Source: Paracyclopina nana (Eukaryota > Arthropoda > Copepoda > Cyclopoida > Cyclopettidae). Taken from it: a DNA stretch of 64,000 nucleotides. A model generated the notes under the pieces. It did no database searches and was not told the DNA's origin. It was given only the letters and a program-made list of their open reading frames with translations. Position 1 is the stretch's first letter. Each line of letters begins with the position of its first letter. A program made the translations under genes and the position numbers. The stretch spans positions 74,501 to 138,500 of the forward strand of contig JAGUCH010000002.1 of assembly GCA_019096065.1 (NCBI GenBank). Direction: 5' to 3'. Of the stretch, positions 42,231-52,838 are shown piece after piece.

Positions 42231-42939
42231 TGATGGACGACAAGTTCATCATGGCGTTATGATATGGAAATGGGATGACAGAAACAGAAGGAAGAAGAAG
42301 ATGACTATTCAACGCAAAAATATCAACCATAACCTCGCAACCTCCCTGTTGAATTGCATCAGAAATATGGGAAGGAAGATGAAGCTACCTGGTGAAGGGA
42401 GGTTAGCCTTGGGAGGACAAGGCAGGATTGCGAGGTAGAAGGGAGTTCTTCAGGGGACTTCAGAGAAGCAACATGTCAACCTTATAGCTAGAGGTTGACT
42501 GGTGTGAACTCTGCCAGCAGCTGGAACCTGAAGATCCTCGCCAAGTTTGACGTGTGCAGCACTGAAGAGACAGCCACAGAGAAGAAACTTTATTGTCATA
42601 TATATTGTTTTGAGCTCTGATTAGAAGCAGCTGTTATGTTGTGTTGTGCCAGCTAATGAATAGAAAATACCATCAGACCTTAATGAAGTATATTAGTGCT
42701 CAACTCATAGCGAGGTCCTGATCCCTGGAATGATCAGGGTGAAAGGGCGAGCCTTAACCACTGGTCAACTGTACATAAGCGTGCCGAGAGGTTCCTTGCC
42801 AGAAGCTGTGTACGTGAGGCTGCGGCCTCTGCATAGCGGCTCGTGAGACCTGGCAGCTCCGGTGTTGCGAATGAGTACTGGACTTGGGACCGATGCTTAA
42901 CCTTCCTAGGTTCCTGAAGAGAGTACGAATTGTACACCA
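42231..42939 (+). repeat. 3' LTR (709 bp)
   Basis: Same length and, read side by side, same sequence as 18224-18932. It ends GTACACCA, followed by the right-hand target duplication CCAA (42940-42943). Confidence 0.95.
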
Positions 42940-43114
42940 CCAACAAATTACTAAGCTTTTTTTATCTAAGATTATGCAATTGCCATTTGAAAGCACTTCG
43001 TTCAAGCAAAATTTGACCCAGATTTTGCAATATTGTTTTGGGAGAAAAATGTGGGCCAAATATGCAGCTTTCTCGTTGCTTGGCTTTCTTAATATTTTTG
43101 GCTTTTTAAAGTAA

Positions 43115-45310
43115 TCTGGGCTTATTAGCAGAGAAATAGCATTTCATCAATTCAATTTTTCATTCATTTTACCCCACTTTTTTGCATGTGTACTTTTTTC
43201 GTCCACTTTAGCCCACTGTGCACTTTTTGCTACTTTTATCATCCACTTTACCCCACTGTGGGCCCTTTTTTGCTTCGATTAAATGTGCACTTTTTTCCTC
43301 CACTTTTCCCATTGTGCAATTTTCGCTACATTTAAGTTTGACCTTTTTTTTGTCCACTTTACCCCACTGTGCTGCACTTTTTCTAGAAATGTGTGAACCC
43401 TTTTCGTCCACTTTTCTCCACTGTACACTTTTATGCTACTTTTCTTGGTGAACTTTTTTCGTCCACTTTTCCCCTCTGTACAATTTTTTCTACTTTGAAA
43501 TATGAATTGTTTGTCCACTTCACCCCACTGTGCACTTTTTCTAGCTATAAATGAGAACGGTTTTTGGTCCACTTTACCCCACTGCACAGTAGGGTCACTC
43601 CTAATAAAAAAGTCGCATCATTGAAAAGTACGTGAAAATGCACCGTAACTTTAAGAATGCCTAAAATTGACTCCTCCAAATTTCATATAAGATTGCAGAT
43701 ATATTGGCAAAGGACCTAACCCAAACTACTTACAACACCCCAGAATTATATATTTTCTGAAAGCTTATGTCCCAAGGGTTCATTTGGTGATAAAATAAAA
43801 ATCCTGGCCTATCGCTTCCAATAACAAAAACGTTTTGCGCAAAAATGGCTCATTTTTTGGGGATAATTAGCTTCAATGACCCCCACTAAAATTCAAAAAT
43901 AAAACTTAGGTTACTTGATAGTAAAATCGCTAGGATGAACAGAAACGGAGATATAGCGATGCTAAAAGTAGATTACTGCCAACTTGATTAATTTTGCATA
44001 ATAAGTTTGGCAGCAAATATCTCAATCTGAGTGCATTCTACAGACTTGCTTATGAAATAAAAAAAGTTAGACCTTCTTTTTTCAGAGGGGGTCATTGCTA
44101 TTTATAATCTCAAAAAATATTAAACTGTAGGTGCTAGACGTTTTCGAAAATTTTATGTTATGGGAAGCCACAGGCCAGGATTTTTAAATTACTACCAAAT
44201 AAACCCTAAAAACATAAGCTCTCAGAAAATGTATATTTTTGGGTGTTGTAAAGAGTTTGGGTTAGGACCTCCTTCAAGTCAATGTGGGTATCTATGGGCA
44301 CATATGAATTTTTTTTGCAGCCTTTTGGAATTTCATTGACAAAATCTGAGTTTGATAATAACATAAAAACTCCAAAGATAACATTTCAGTAGCCCAAAAA
44401 CATCATGGAAGTCAATTTTGAAGCATTAGCATCAATCTAGAATTAGTAATGGCCTTTTTCGCTGAAGTTTCTATCAAAACAATGCATGCAACCTTTTTGT
44501 TAGGAGTGACCCTTCTGTGCACTGTGCTCTTTTCTTGCTTTGAATGTGAACTGTTTTTGTTCCATTTTACCCCACAGTGCACTTTTTCTAGCTTTCAATG
44601 TGAACTGTTTTTGCCCACTTTACCCCACTGTCCACTTTTTCTTGAATAAATGTGTACTGTTTTTGGTCCATTTTTTCGCAATGACCTTTTTCGTCCACTT
44701 CTCCCCACAGTGCCCTTTTTCTAGCTTTAAATGTGAACTGTTTTGGGTCCACTTTACCCCACTGTGAACTTTTTCTAGCTTTAATGCACTTTTTCAAGCT
44801 TTCAATGTGAACTGTTTTCGGTCCACTTGACCACACTGTGCACTTTCGTAGCTTTAAATGTGAACTGTTTTTGGTCCATTTTACCCCACTGTGCACATTT
44901 TCAAGCTTTAAATATGAACTGTTTTTGGTCCACTTCACCGCACTGTGCACTTTTTCCTAGCTTAAACATGAACTGTTTTTGGTCCACTTCACCCCACTGT
45001 GCACTTTTTCTTGCTTTAAATGTGAACTGTTTTTGGTCCACTTTACCCCACTGTGCACATTTTCAAGCTTTAAATATGAACTGTTTTTGGTCCACTTCAC
45101 CCCACTGTGCACTTTTTCCTAGCTTAAAATATGAACTGTTTTTGGTCCACTTCACCCCACTGTGCACTTTTTCCTAGCTTAAAATATGAACTATTTTTGG
45201 TCTACTTTACCCCGCTGTGCACTTTTTTCTAGCTTTAAATGTGACCACTTTTTCGCTATACCCAAGCTATGAACTTTTTCGTCCACTTCGCCCCGCTGTG
45301 CAGCCTGGAA
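43115..45310. repeat. 54-bp minisatellite, split by a foldback transposon
   Basis: Units with the core GGTCCACTTTACCCCACTG then TGCACTTTTTC and a TTTAAATGTGAACTG-like segment repeat at about 54 bp (exact 54-bp spacing for several units around 44943-45105); the left block (about 43190-43586) is more diverged. Because 54 is a multiple of 3, long repetitive frames appear on both strands; these are not genes. The array starts about 250 bp beyond the 3' LTR and is interrupted at 43587-44517. Confidence 0.9.
43587..44517. mobile_element. Foldback (inverted-repeat) DNA transposon, non-autonomous
   Basis: Ends CAGTAGGGTCACTCCTAA and (inverted) CAGAAGGGTCACTCCTAA. The inverted similarity continues inward with gaps for about 300 bp per arm (for example GACCTAACCCAAACT and AAAATCCTGGCCT recur inverted). 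It is flanked by TGCA on both sides (43583-43586; 44518-44521), a 4-bp target duplication. There is no coding capacity. It sits inside the 54-bp minisatellite, which resumes directly after it. Superfamily is not assigned. Confidence 0.8.
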
Positions 45311-45351
45311 TTTTTTTAAGATGGCATTTTTGGCAAGAAAAAAATATCATT

Positions 45352-48300
45352 TTATTGTTTCATGTGGGCAAATTCGTGCCTTTTCCACGCTTGGCTGAGC
45401 TCAAATGGGCCGAGGTCAAAGGCGAAATTTTCGAGGTCAGCGGCCTCAAAATTGGACCTCACTTGCAGAGTGAAGCAATTTTTCTCCTTTTGAATTTCGT
45501 CAAATATCACAAATTCAGCCAGACATTTGTGGCCTGTCACTCTGGAGTTCACTTGCCAATCTTGCTTTGGAGTCCTGAGCACCAATGACAAGTGTCTGGA
45601 GACCAAGATGTCATGCAAATTCTCCGGATATTCCAGCTCAACTTTGAGCACTGACACCTTCTTGTATCTGCCATTATCAAGGCGGAAGCCGTGGATCCAC
45701 CTGAAAAAGGCCACATCTGGTAGCACTTTTTTGGCCTCCACAACAAGAGGTTTGGCATTTTTGGCCTCTTCAGGCTCCTTGTTGAAAAGCACCACTGGCC
45801 TCTTAACCGGTTTGAGGGCTTCCAGCATCTTGGCTCCTTTGTGAGTGGCCTCAATGGCCTTTTGGCTTTTTTGAACTGGATTTGGCTCCAAAGTGAAGGT
45901 CACACCCTTGAGTGGATTTTTCGGTAGCTCTAATACTTCTGCATGGCTACAGATCAACTGCTTGACTTTTGGCTTGACTGGTTGGGCCACTGAAATTGGA
46001 AAACAAAACAAAATATATGAAATAATATTTTTATACATAATGCCTTAAAGAAGCTTTAGAGAGTCCTAGAATAACTGTGAAATAGTACATATGTCAAAGA
46101 AAACTAGGGAAAATAAATTATTCACAGTGCAGCAAGAAATATTCATAAGAATATCGTGAAATTATTTATAAGAATATCTTGAAATATTCACTTGAATATC
46201 TTGAAATATTCACTTGAATATCTTGAAATTATTTATAAGAATATCTTGAAATATTTATAAGAATATCTTGAAAATATTCAATAGAATATATTGAAACGTT
46301 CACTAGAATATCATGAAATATTCATTAGAACATCTTGAAAATATTCAATAGAATATCTTGAAATTATTCATAAGAATATCTTGAAATAATCATTAGAATA
46401 TCTTGAAATATTTATAAGAATGTCTTGAAATGTTCATTAGAATATATTGAAACGATCATAAGACTATATTGAAATATTCATTAGAATATATTGAAATATT
46501 CAATAGAATATCTTGAAATATTCAATAGAATATCTTGAAATATTCACTAGAATATCTTGAAAATATGTATTTTTAATGATTTCTTATAAATATGTATTGA
46601 AAATATTGTTGAGAATAATTTGTGAATGTTTCAAAGAATATCTTGGCAATATTATTGAGAATACAGCTATTGATTAGAATAATATCTTGAGCATTGGCAT
46701 ACCTTGGGATTTCCCATCACAGGCTTGCTTGTTCTGGATCACAACTTGTTCATCTGTCTTGATGTCATCCTGGATGGATGTCACTCTGAGTGTGTAGTCC
46801 TTATCACTGTCCAAAGTCACCAGCTTCTCCTGCAGCTTCACATAGTAGATGTTTTGCCTTTTGCTGAACACAACCTTGCCATGCTCATCACAGAGCTCTA
46901 ATTGCAGCTTAGCTGGCAACTCTGTGGAAATTGTCTCAAACTTCAGGCACAACTTGAGCTCTTCGCTGGGCTTGATCCTCGAATACAGCCTTGAGTTGCC
47001 CACATAGGTGGAATAGCCTGAAAAATATTAATATATTATTTATTGAAATTAGTATTACAGAAGAGTTTCTTTTCTTAAGTCCCAACTTCAATTTTAGTGA
47101 CTGATACCAAGCTTGTAAGTCATAAAATGATATAAAATAATATTGTTTTGTAATATTATGGCTATTTGATTTGGAACACTGCATTAAAGTACTGTTTAAG
47201 TTATACTTTCAACTTGATTTTATCATTTAATATCCATTTTTTGAAGGATACTAAAAAATTAAAATGATAATTTTAAAAATACTGTTGTTTTGCTTTTGGA
47301 TTCATAATTTTATGCTTATTTTCAGCATTGGAAAATTAAATGTAATGAGCAAACGTTAAAGTGTTTTAATGAGTTTGCACTGTGTTTTCAATGGATTTTT
47401 TGTATAATTTATGACGATTAATTAACATTTGTTATTTTGATATAACTATTCTCCTTGAAGCTCTTTTCTTCTTTGCCAAGTGTGAAATTCAAACTTAGAA
47501 TCTTTAGTTTCAATGCCTTGCTAAATTCAATAAAACAATTGATATTTTACATTAGTCTATTCAAAGAAAACTTGTCTAATGTTACAACTTTTGTTGTCAA
47601 ATTTGAGTTTCAGTTTTGTAGGCAAATTTGAAAAAAAAATTGTTTTTATGAAATATTCATTTTTGCCTTATAGCTCAGTGTTTTTGTAATCAAAACAAAA
47701 TTGGACATAAATTCAAATCTAAGCTGAAAAGTTTCTATTGAACTTTGATTTGCTTTTTACCTACTTTTACCTAATTGATATATATTTCAAATCCTTATTA
47801 ATAAAAGACTCAAATAGTTTTTCAATCTGATAGTAAGTAATTTTGGAATGAGCTCAATAATACTATAATAATATTATGTAGATTTTTTCATGTTGAGAAC
47901 TGCAACCAAGCTTTCGAACTTAAACTTAGCTGAAGAGCTTTAACAATGAATAATAACTTAGACTAGGGTCAAGCACTACGACTAATAATAAGGACCTTGA
48001 CTAACCTTAAGTCCTTGGAACTAAGCCAAAAGACTAATGCTTTTAAAAGAAATTAAAAACAAGCTTAAGAACTTAAGACTAAGCTTTTAAGAGCTAAAAA
48101 ACTAAGCTTCAGAACTAAAAATTAAGTTTAAGACCAAGCTTAAGTTCTATAAACTAAGCTTAAGAACTAAAAACTAAGCATAATAACAAAAGATTAAGAA
48201 CTAAAAAATAGCTTATGAACTTCATATTTATCTTAAGAAAGTAAGACTAAGCTTAAGAACGTAAGATTAAGTTAAGCAAGCAAGACTTAGCTCAACCACA

Positions 48301-49060
48301 ACAGACTTAAGCTTAAGAGCTAAAGACTAAGCTTAAGAGTTTAAGACTAAGATTAAGAACGTAAGTTCAAGCTTAAGCATATAAGAATTAGCTTTAGAAC
48401 GTAAGACTAAGCTTGAGAACTTAAGATTAAGAACTTTAAACTAAGCTTAAGAATTTAAAAATCTGCTTAACAATATAGACTAAGCCTTATCACTCATTCT
48501 TCGCTTTATAGCTTAAAGAACTTATACTTGCTTAAAACTTTAGAACTAGATTTAAGAACTTAAGTTTGCTTACCTAGTTTGGGAAGGTATGAGGGGATGT
48601 TATCAATGGTTCTCGAGTGATTTGACCACTCATAGCTCACAGTGGGCAAAGGCAGGAGCACTTTTTCGTCTTTTTCACCCTCCACTCTCCTCTCATCCAC
48701 AATTTGGACCTCAATTTTGGGCAGCAGTGATTTTTTAGTGTGGTCCAAGTCATCATTGAATTGAGGCTCATTGATGAGCTTGTAGTCTGGCATGAAAGTG
48801 GAGAGGAAGGAGTGCAATTTCTCATTCTGGAACTGAGCCTCAGTGTTCAGACTGGTTAATTCCTGCCTCAAAACCTGCAAAGTCCTGAAGCTCGACTCGA
48901 TTTTCTTCTGCTTCTCTTCCAGCTCCTGGATTCTCTTCTCATTTTCCTGGTTTGAAAGGAAAAAAGCTGTGAAAATGTTCAGGCTCAAAATAGCACATGT
49001 TTTATGTACCTGATTAACCAGTCTTTGCTGCTCAAAAAGCTCCCTGTAGTTGTTGGCCAT
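45352..49060 (-). CDS. Uncharacterised coiled-coil protein (458 aa)
   Basis: Exons 49010-49060, 48574-48946, 46703-47017 and 45352-45989 join in phase (1377 nt). The N-terminal 60 residues form a coiled coil (NEKRIQELEEKQKKIESSF). The rest has two regions rich in beta-type alternation (about 145-245 and 355-450) separated by a Pro/Lys-rich linker. No signal peptide or membrane segment. I recognise no family; an intracellular, possibly cytoskeletal or spermatid-type protein would fit a coiled coil but is a guess. Introns 2 (1.56 kb) and 3 (0.71 kb) are filled with different minisatellites. Confidence 0.7.
46140..46570. repeat. Intronic minisatellite, about 22 bp (GAATATCTTGAAATATTCA)
   Basis: Around nineteen imperfect copies of a TTCA(C/T)TAGAATATCTTGAAATA-like unit fill most of intron 3 of the coiled-coil gene. 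Each unit is AT-rich and partly palindromic (GAATATCTTGAAATATTC). Confidence 0.88.
47930..48560. repeat. Intronic repeat of AAGACTAAGCTTAAGAACT-like units
   Basis: Tandem units of about 18-22 bp with AAGCTTAAG cores, much diverged, lie in intron 2 of the coiled-coil gene. The rest of that intron (47018-47930) is AT-rich without features. Confidence 0.8.
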
Positions 49061-50173
49061 GTTCAAGAAGCTGATTGAGTTTTCATGTTTCTCTCTGAGA
49101 AATGGGGCAAAAACAACAGCTGACTTTCTAAGTAATGCTTATATATGAGAAGCCGGGGTTGGAAAATAATTTTGGCCACAGCTTTCTTCTTTGCTTTTCT
49201 TCTGCCTTCTTTTCCAAGGCAAAAAAAGAAAGCTATTTCTGACCAAATGATTGAGTGACTTTCAATATTTGATTATGCATGAATTAAATAAAATTCTATA
49301 GTGTTTTAGTTTTAATTAAAAAAACACATTATAATAGTATTTTACTTTCAGAACTCTTGCTCTAGTTTTATTTTTTGATTGTGAATTTTGAAAATAATTT
49401 TTATTACTGCTTCTTGAGCTGTTATTTGGAATTGGATTTTAATAATACAATAATAAGACTTAAAGTTCTTATTTCTTTAAAATCAATGATCAATTGCTTT
49501 AGTCAATAACCATTTTAGTAAGTAAGTAGTAGTTACTCAGTTAGAAAAAAATGTATTTGTAACACTTTTAAGGTTATCGATGATTACAACTTTTTTCTTA
49601 AAAGAAATACATAAAAAATGGTATCTTTTAAGTTAAGCAAGGCTCTTTAAAAGCTAATTAGCACATCAATTGATGTAGCATTAAAATACTTAACTAACTT
49701 TGAATAAGCTTTAATACTAATAGTTCAAACAAAGTCCTAAATGATTTTAAATGGAATTATTGGAATTTGAAATCACAAGCTAGGTTGTATTTTTAATTGT
49801 ATTTGAAAAGTGTCTAAACTAAGTAAGTTAAAAAATTCAAATTACTTAAAAAAGCATTTTATTAGATGTAATTTGTTAAATCAACCTTGTAAATGTCCTA
49901 AGTGACCTGCACCTAGTTGGTTAGAGTTTTACAAAAAGCATAGGTATTTCAATTATCATACTACATTGATGTTTATTGGGTCAGCCTGTAATTCAAGAGG
50001 TTTTAAGGCTATAAGGTAATTTGAGCTGCTGTTTTCAAAACTTCACCTGTTAGAGGTAACAACAGTCTTCTACCTGTCGAGCCCATTTCAGGACTCACAA
50101 TAACAGCACACTCACAGGCATCAGCTGAAATTCTTATCTGCCAAGAGAAGTCATAATGTAAAATAAAGTCAAA
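49061..50173. other. Divergent intergenic region
   Basis: About 1.1 kb between the divergently transcribed coiled-coil gene and the NAP-FABP gene. AT-rich. A TATA-like TATATATGAG on the minus strand (about 49140-49147 region) lies about 80 bp upstream of the coiled-coil start. No further genes seen. Confidence 0.4.
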
Positions 50174-52755
50174 ATGGATCTAGAGGTGGTCAACATCATC
50201 ACCTATGTCTGTGCTGCCCTGGGTGCAATTCTGCTGGTGCTCTGCATAATTTTGGCTGCCTTTTTTGTCTACTCACACTGCAAAAAGTGCTCCTCTGGTG
50301 CCAATGTGGAGTATGTCATAGTGCCATCATCATCATCCACTGTGGAGCAAACCAATGGTCAGCCCATTGTGCTGAGAAAACTATCCACAGAAGGTAAGAT
50401 ATTATCAGAAATATTACAAGGATATTATCTCGGCATATTATCATTCTAGAGCTCAAAGGTGGGATTCTGAAGAATTCCATCAGCTTTGAGACTGAAGTGG
50501 AAGACAAGAAAGGAGCCAACAACAAGCAAAACAAAAATGTCCCACCTGTGAAGAAGAAGATGCTCTGGAAGCAGAAGAAAAAGTCCTACCAAGTCCAATC
50601 GATTCCCTTCCAAAGCGAAGAAGACAACCGGTTTAGCGAAGAAGACCTGGATGTGCCCAAGGAAAGACTGTTCAAGTCCAAGATCAAGGTTTGGCTTAGC
50701 AATCTTTCATAAAATACTGTTTTACTTATCTAAAGCGCTTTGTCCTGTCTCCCTCCAGGAGAAAAGACGGTCAAAGTCAGATTGGGACTTGTATGACTCA
50801 GATTGTAGCGAGCAGTCCAACTTGGTCAAGGACATTGACACTCAACAAAGTCAATACTTTGATGCTTTGGAAACAATCGAAGAGAATGAAGAGGTTGAGA
50901 ATGCTGATGACTTGGAGGCTCTTGATGTAAACCTCTTGCTACTCTAGACTTATTTCAAGCTAATGATGATTGCTTTTGTATGCAGGAAGCTTCCACACTA
51001 ATTGCAGACAATGATGACCATCTATGGGAGGATGTTCCTGAAATAGAAGAGAAGGCAGAGAAGCGTTCTGAAATGGAAAAAAAGGTGTTTCCAAAGAGGA
51101 TCAAAATGAGGATCAATGCTTTGAAAGTCCTACAGCACCAGCATGAAACCCTGGAAGCAAAAGTAACATCTTCTTGATAATAATATCTGTTGCATCAAAC
51201 TAGCCTTTGCTCCAGTTCTATGTAGATTTGTATGAGCTGGAAGCGAAAATGATTGCAACAAAGAAAGAACCTTTGTATGCAAAGCGAAGGCAAATAATCG
51301 ATGACAAGGATGAGTTTGGTGAAAATGGCATTGAAGGCTTCTGGCTTCAGGTAAGCTCATAATTCATATTTGCTAGAATATCTGCCCTCAAACCAATGTG
51401 TAGGCAATGGACAACTGTGATACATTGAGGCCAATCATCCAACTGCATGACAGGCCAATCCTGAAAAGTCTCTATGACATTCAAGTGAAGACCTCCCCCC
51501 TCTTGCTCAAAAATGAGCAGTGCACAACTGACAACATGGGCTTTCGCATCGAGTTCTACTTCCATGCAAATGACTACTTTGACAATGCAGTTCTCTACAA
51601 AGATTATGCCCTCAGATGTGATCCAGAGGAGTCGCTGTTATCCTTTGAGGGGCCTGAGATTTGCAATTGCAAAGGGTGCAAAATCCACTGGCACAAGGGC
51701 AAAAATGCTACCCTGAGGCCAGTTAAGAAGATCAGGGATGACAAAGTGGTGAAGAAGTGGGCCAAGCGAAGCAGCTTCTTCAACTTCTTTACCCCTCCCC
51801 AAATGTCGCCTGATGCCATGAGTGATCCTCAAAAGCGAGCCCTGTTTGAAGCACACTTCCAAATTGGACTCTTCCTCAAAGAAACCTTTGTTCCTCAAGT
51901 CATAGGATACTACTTCAACATGATGCACAAAAAGCCCTCAGGGAAAATGAGCCATGATACTGTCAAAGTAAGGGACAAACCTACCTCCAAGCTCCTAAAG
52001 TCAATAAGTCACAAAAGAACCTCAATCGCAGACTCTGAAGGTGAGCAAATACCCTTATACCGAAGGTTTCTAAATCAAACCCATCCTTTCAGTTCAGTCC
52101 TCTGTAGTGTCTGAGGTGAAATCAAATGGAACTGCCAAGCATATAGAGGCTATTAAGAAGGACGAAGAAGACTCCAAGTCTGCCATCGTTGAAGTCTTCC
52201 CACCTCCAGCAATAGATCAAATTGCTGGTAGGTACAGGCTGGTAAAAACAGAAAACTTTGACGAGTTCTTGAAAAAGCTTGGAGTTGGCATGATCAAGAG
52301 GCGCCTAGCCAATTCAGTCAGTCCAATGAATGTCATCATTGTGAATGAGGATGGTAAATAAGTGGGATTACCTCTACTTCTTTTACAGGACTCTGTTCCA
52401 TTATTTCAGGCTCCTATACTGTGCGAACAGAGTCTTCTGTGCGTACAACAGAGTTGAACTTCAACCTTGGTGTCCCTTTCAAGGAGGAGACCCTAGATGG
52501 AAGGATGACAGAGACCACAGCCATAAGGAATGGCAATGTCCTAACCCTAGACCAGAAAGGTATGCATTCGAACATGTTCTCTAGGTTAAAATTTAAAAAA
52601 AGGGTTAAATTTATTGTTTTGCATTAGGTGATCCTAGTAGGGGCGAGATGAGCACTTTACAAATCCGAGATTTTCAAGGGGACAAAATGCTGATGAGTTT
52701 AGTTGCTGAAGATGTTGTCTGCAGAAGATATTATGAAAAAGTTGTTGATGAATGA
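50174..52755 (+). CDS. Membrane-anchored NAP domain fused to FABP domain
   Basis: Nine exons (50174-50393, 50450-50688, 50759-50926, 50986-51162, 51216-51350, 51404-52040, 52093-52353, 52410-52559, 52628-52755) keep phase to give 704 aa. Residues 8-32 form one hydrophobic helix (CAALGAILLVLCIILAAFFV) followed by CKKC. After a basic then acidic linker, residues about 238-455 match the nucleosome assembly protein (NAP1/SET) fold: MRINALKVLQ, LYELEAKM, EPLYAKRRQII, GIEGFWLQ, SFFNFFTPP, FQIGLFLKE. From about 569 to the end is a whole fatty-acid-binding protein: IAGRYRLVKTENFDEFLKKL, YTVRTESSVRTTELNF, FKEETLDGR, VVCRRYYEKV. No Met precedes the FABP part in its exon, so it cannot be a separate ATG-started ORF in this model. 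NAPs are histone chaperones; FABPs bind lipids. The combination is unusual. A missed terminal exon producing two genes cannot be excluded without RNA. Confidence 0.75.
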
Positions 52756-52838
52756 AAGAATACTGTTGAACATCATATCCTTTATTTGTTAATATAATCT
52801 TTAATAATTTAGCGAGATCTCTTCACATCATTGTACTG

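Larger units (their letters stand above)
18224..42939 (+). mobile_element. Giant complex LTR retroelement, 24.7 kb, apparently intact
   Basis: Bounded by two LTRs of exactly 709 bp (TG...CA) and flanked by the duplicated target CCAA (18220-18223 and 42940-42943). Inside: primer site, 1.27-kb leader, gag (20220-22706), protease-RT-RNase H frame (22706-27400), integrase frame (27397-30186), 8 kb with duplicated RNA hairpins and two spliced antisense genes, then a 532-aa unknown gene (38369-39967) and a 677-aa envelope-like gene (40083-42116). RT and RNase H layout, and the integrase with a GPY/F-like C-terminal module, resemble Ty3/Gypsy elements (Metaviridae); the Cys-His pattern in gag recalls BEL/Pao. 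LTRs look identical by eye and no frame is broken, so the insertion is recent. The size is several times that of ordinary Gypsy or errantivirus elements. Confidence 0.95.
18182..43114 (+). pseudogene. Short host reading frame interrupted by the retroelement
   Basis: An ATG at 18182 opens a frame that enters the target site at 18223. Immediately after the 3' target duplication (42943) the same frame continues to a stop at 43112-43114. Omitting the element and one CCAA copy leaves about 70 codons with no stop, hydrophobic near its C terminus (LLGFLNIFGF). A promoter-like cluster lies just upstream. It may be a small gene, or chance: 70 codons is short and I recognise no family. Confidence 0.25.

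Noticed and set aside
18224..42939. Assignment to BEL/Pao on the basis of the gag Cys-His pattern
   Set aside because: RT motifs, the connection region and the integrase tail look more like Gypsy; a tree is needed, so only a tentative class is given.
44827..45177. Cys-rich repetitive frame
   Set aside because: Product of a 54-bp minisatellite whose length is a multiple of three.
52093..52755. Independent FABP gene
   Set aside because: No Met before the conserved start of the FABP fold in its exon, and the upstream exon joins in phase across a 52-bp intron; kept only as an alternative.
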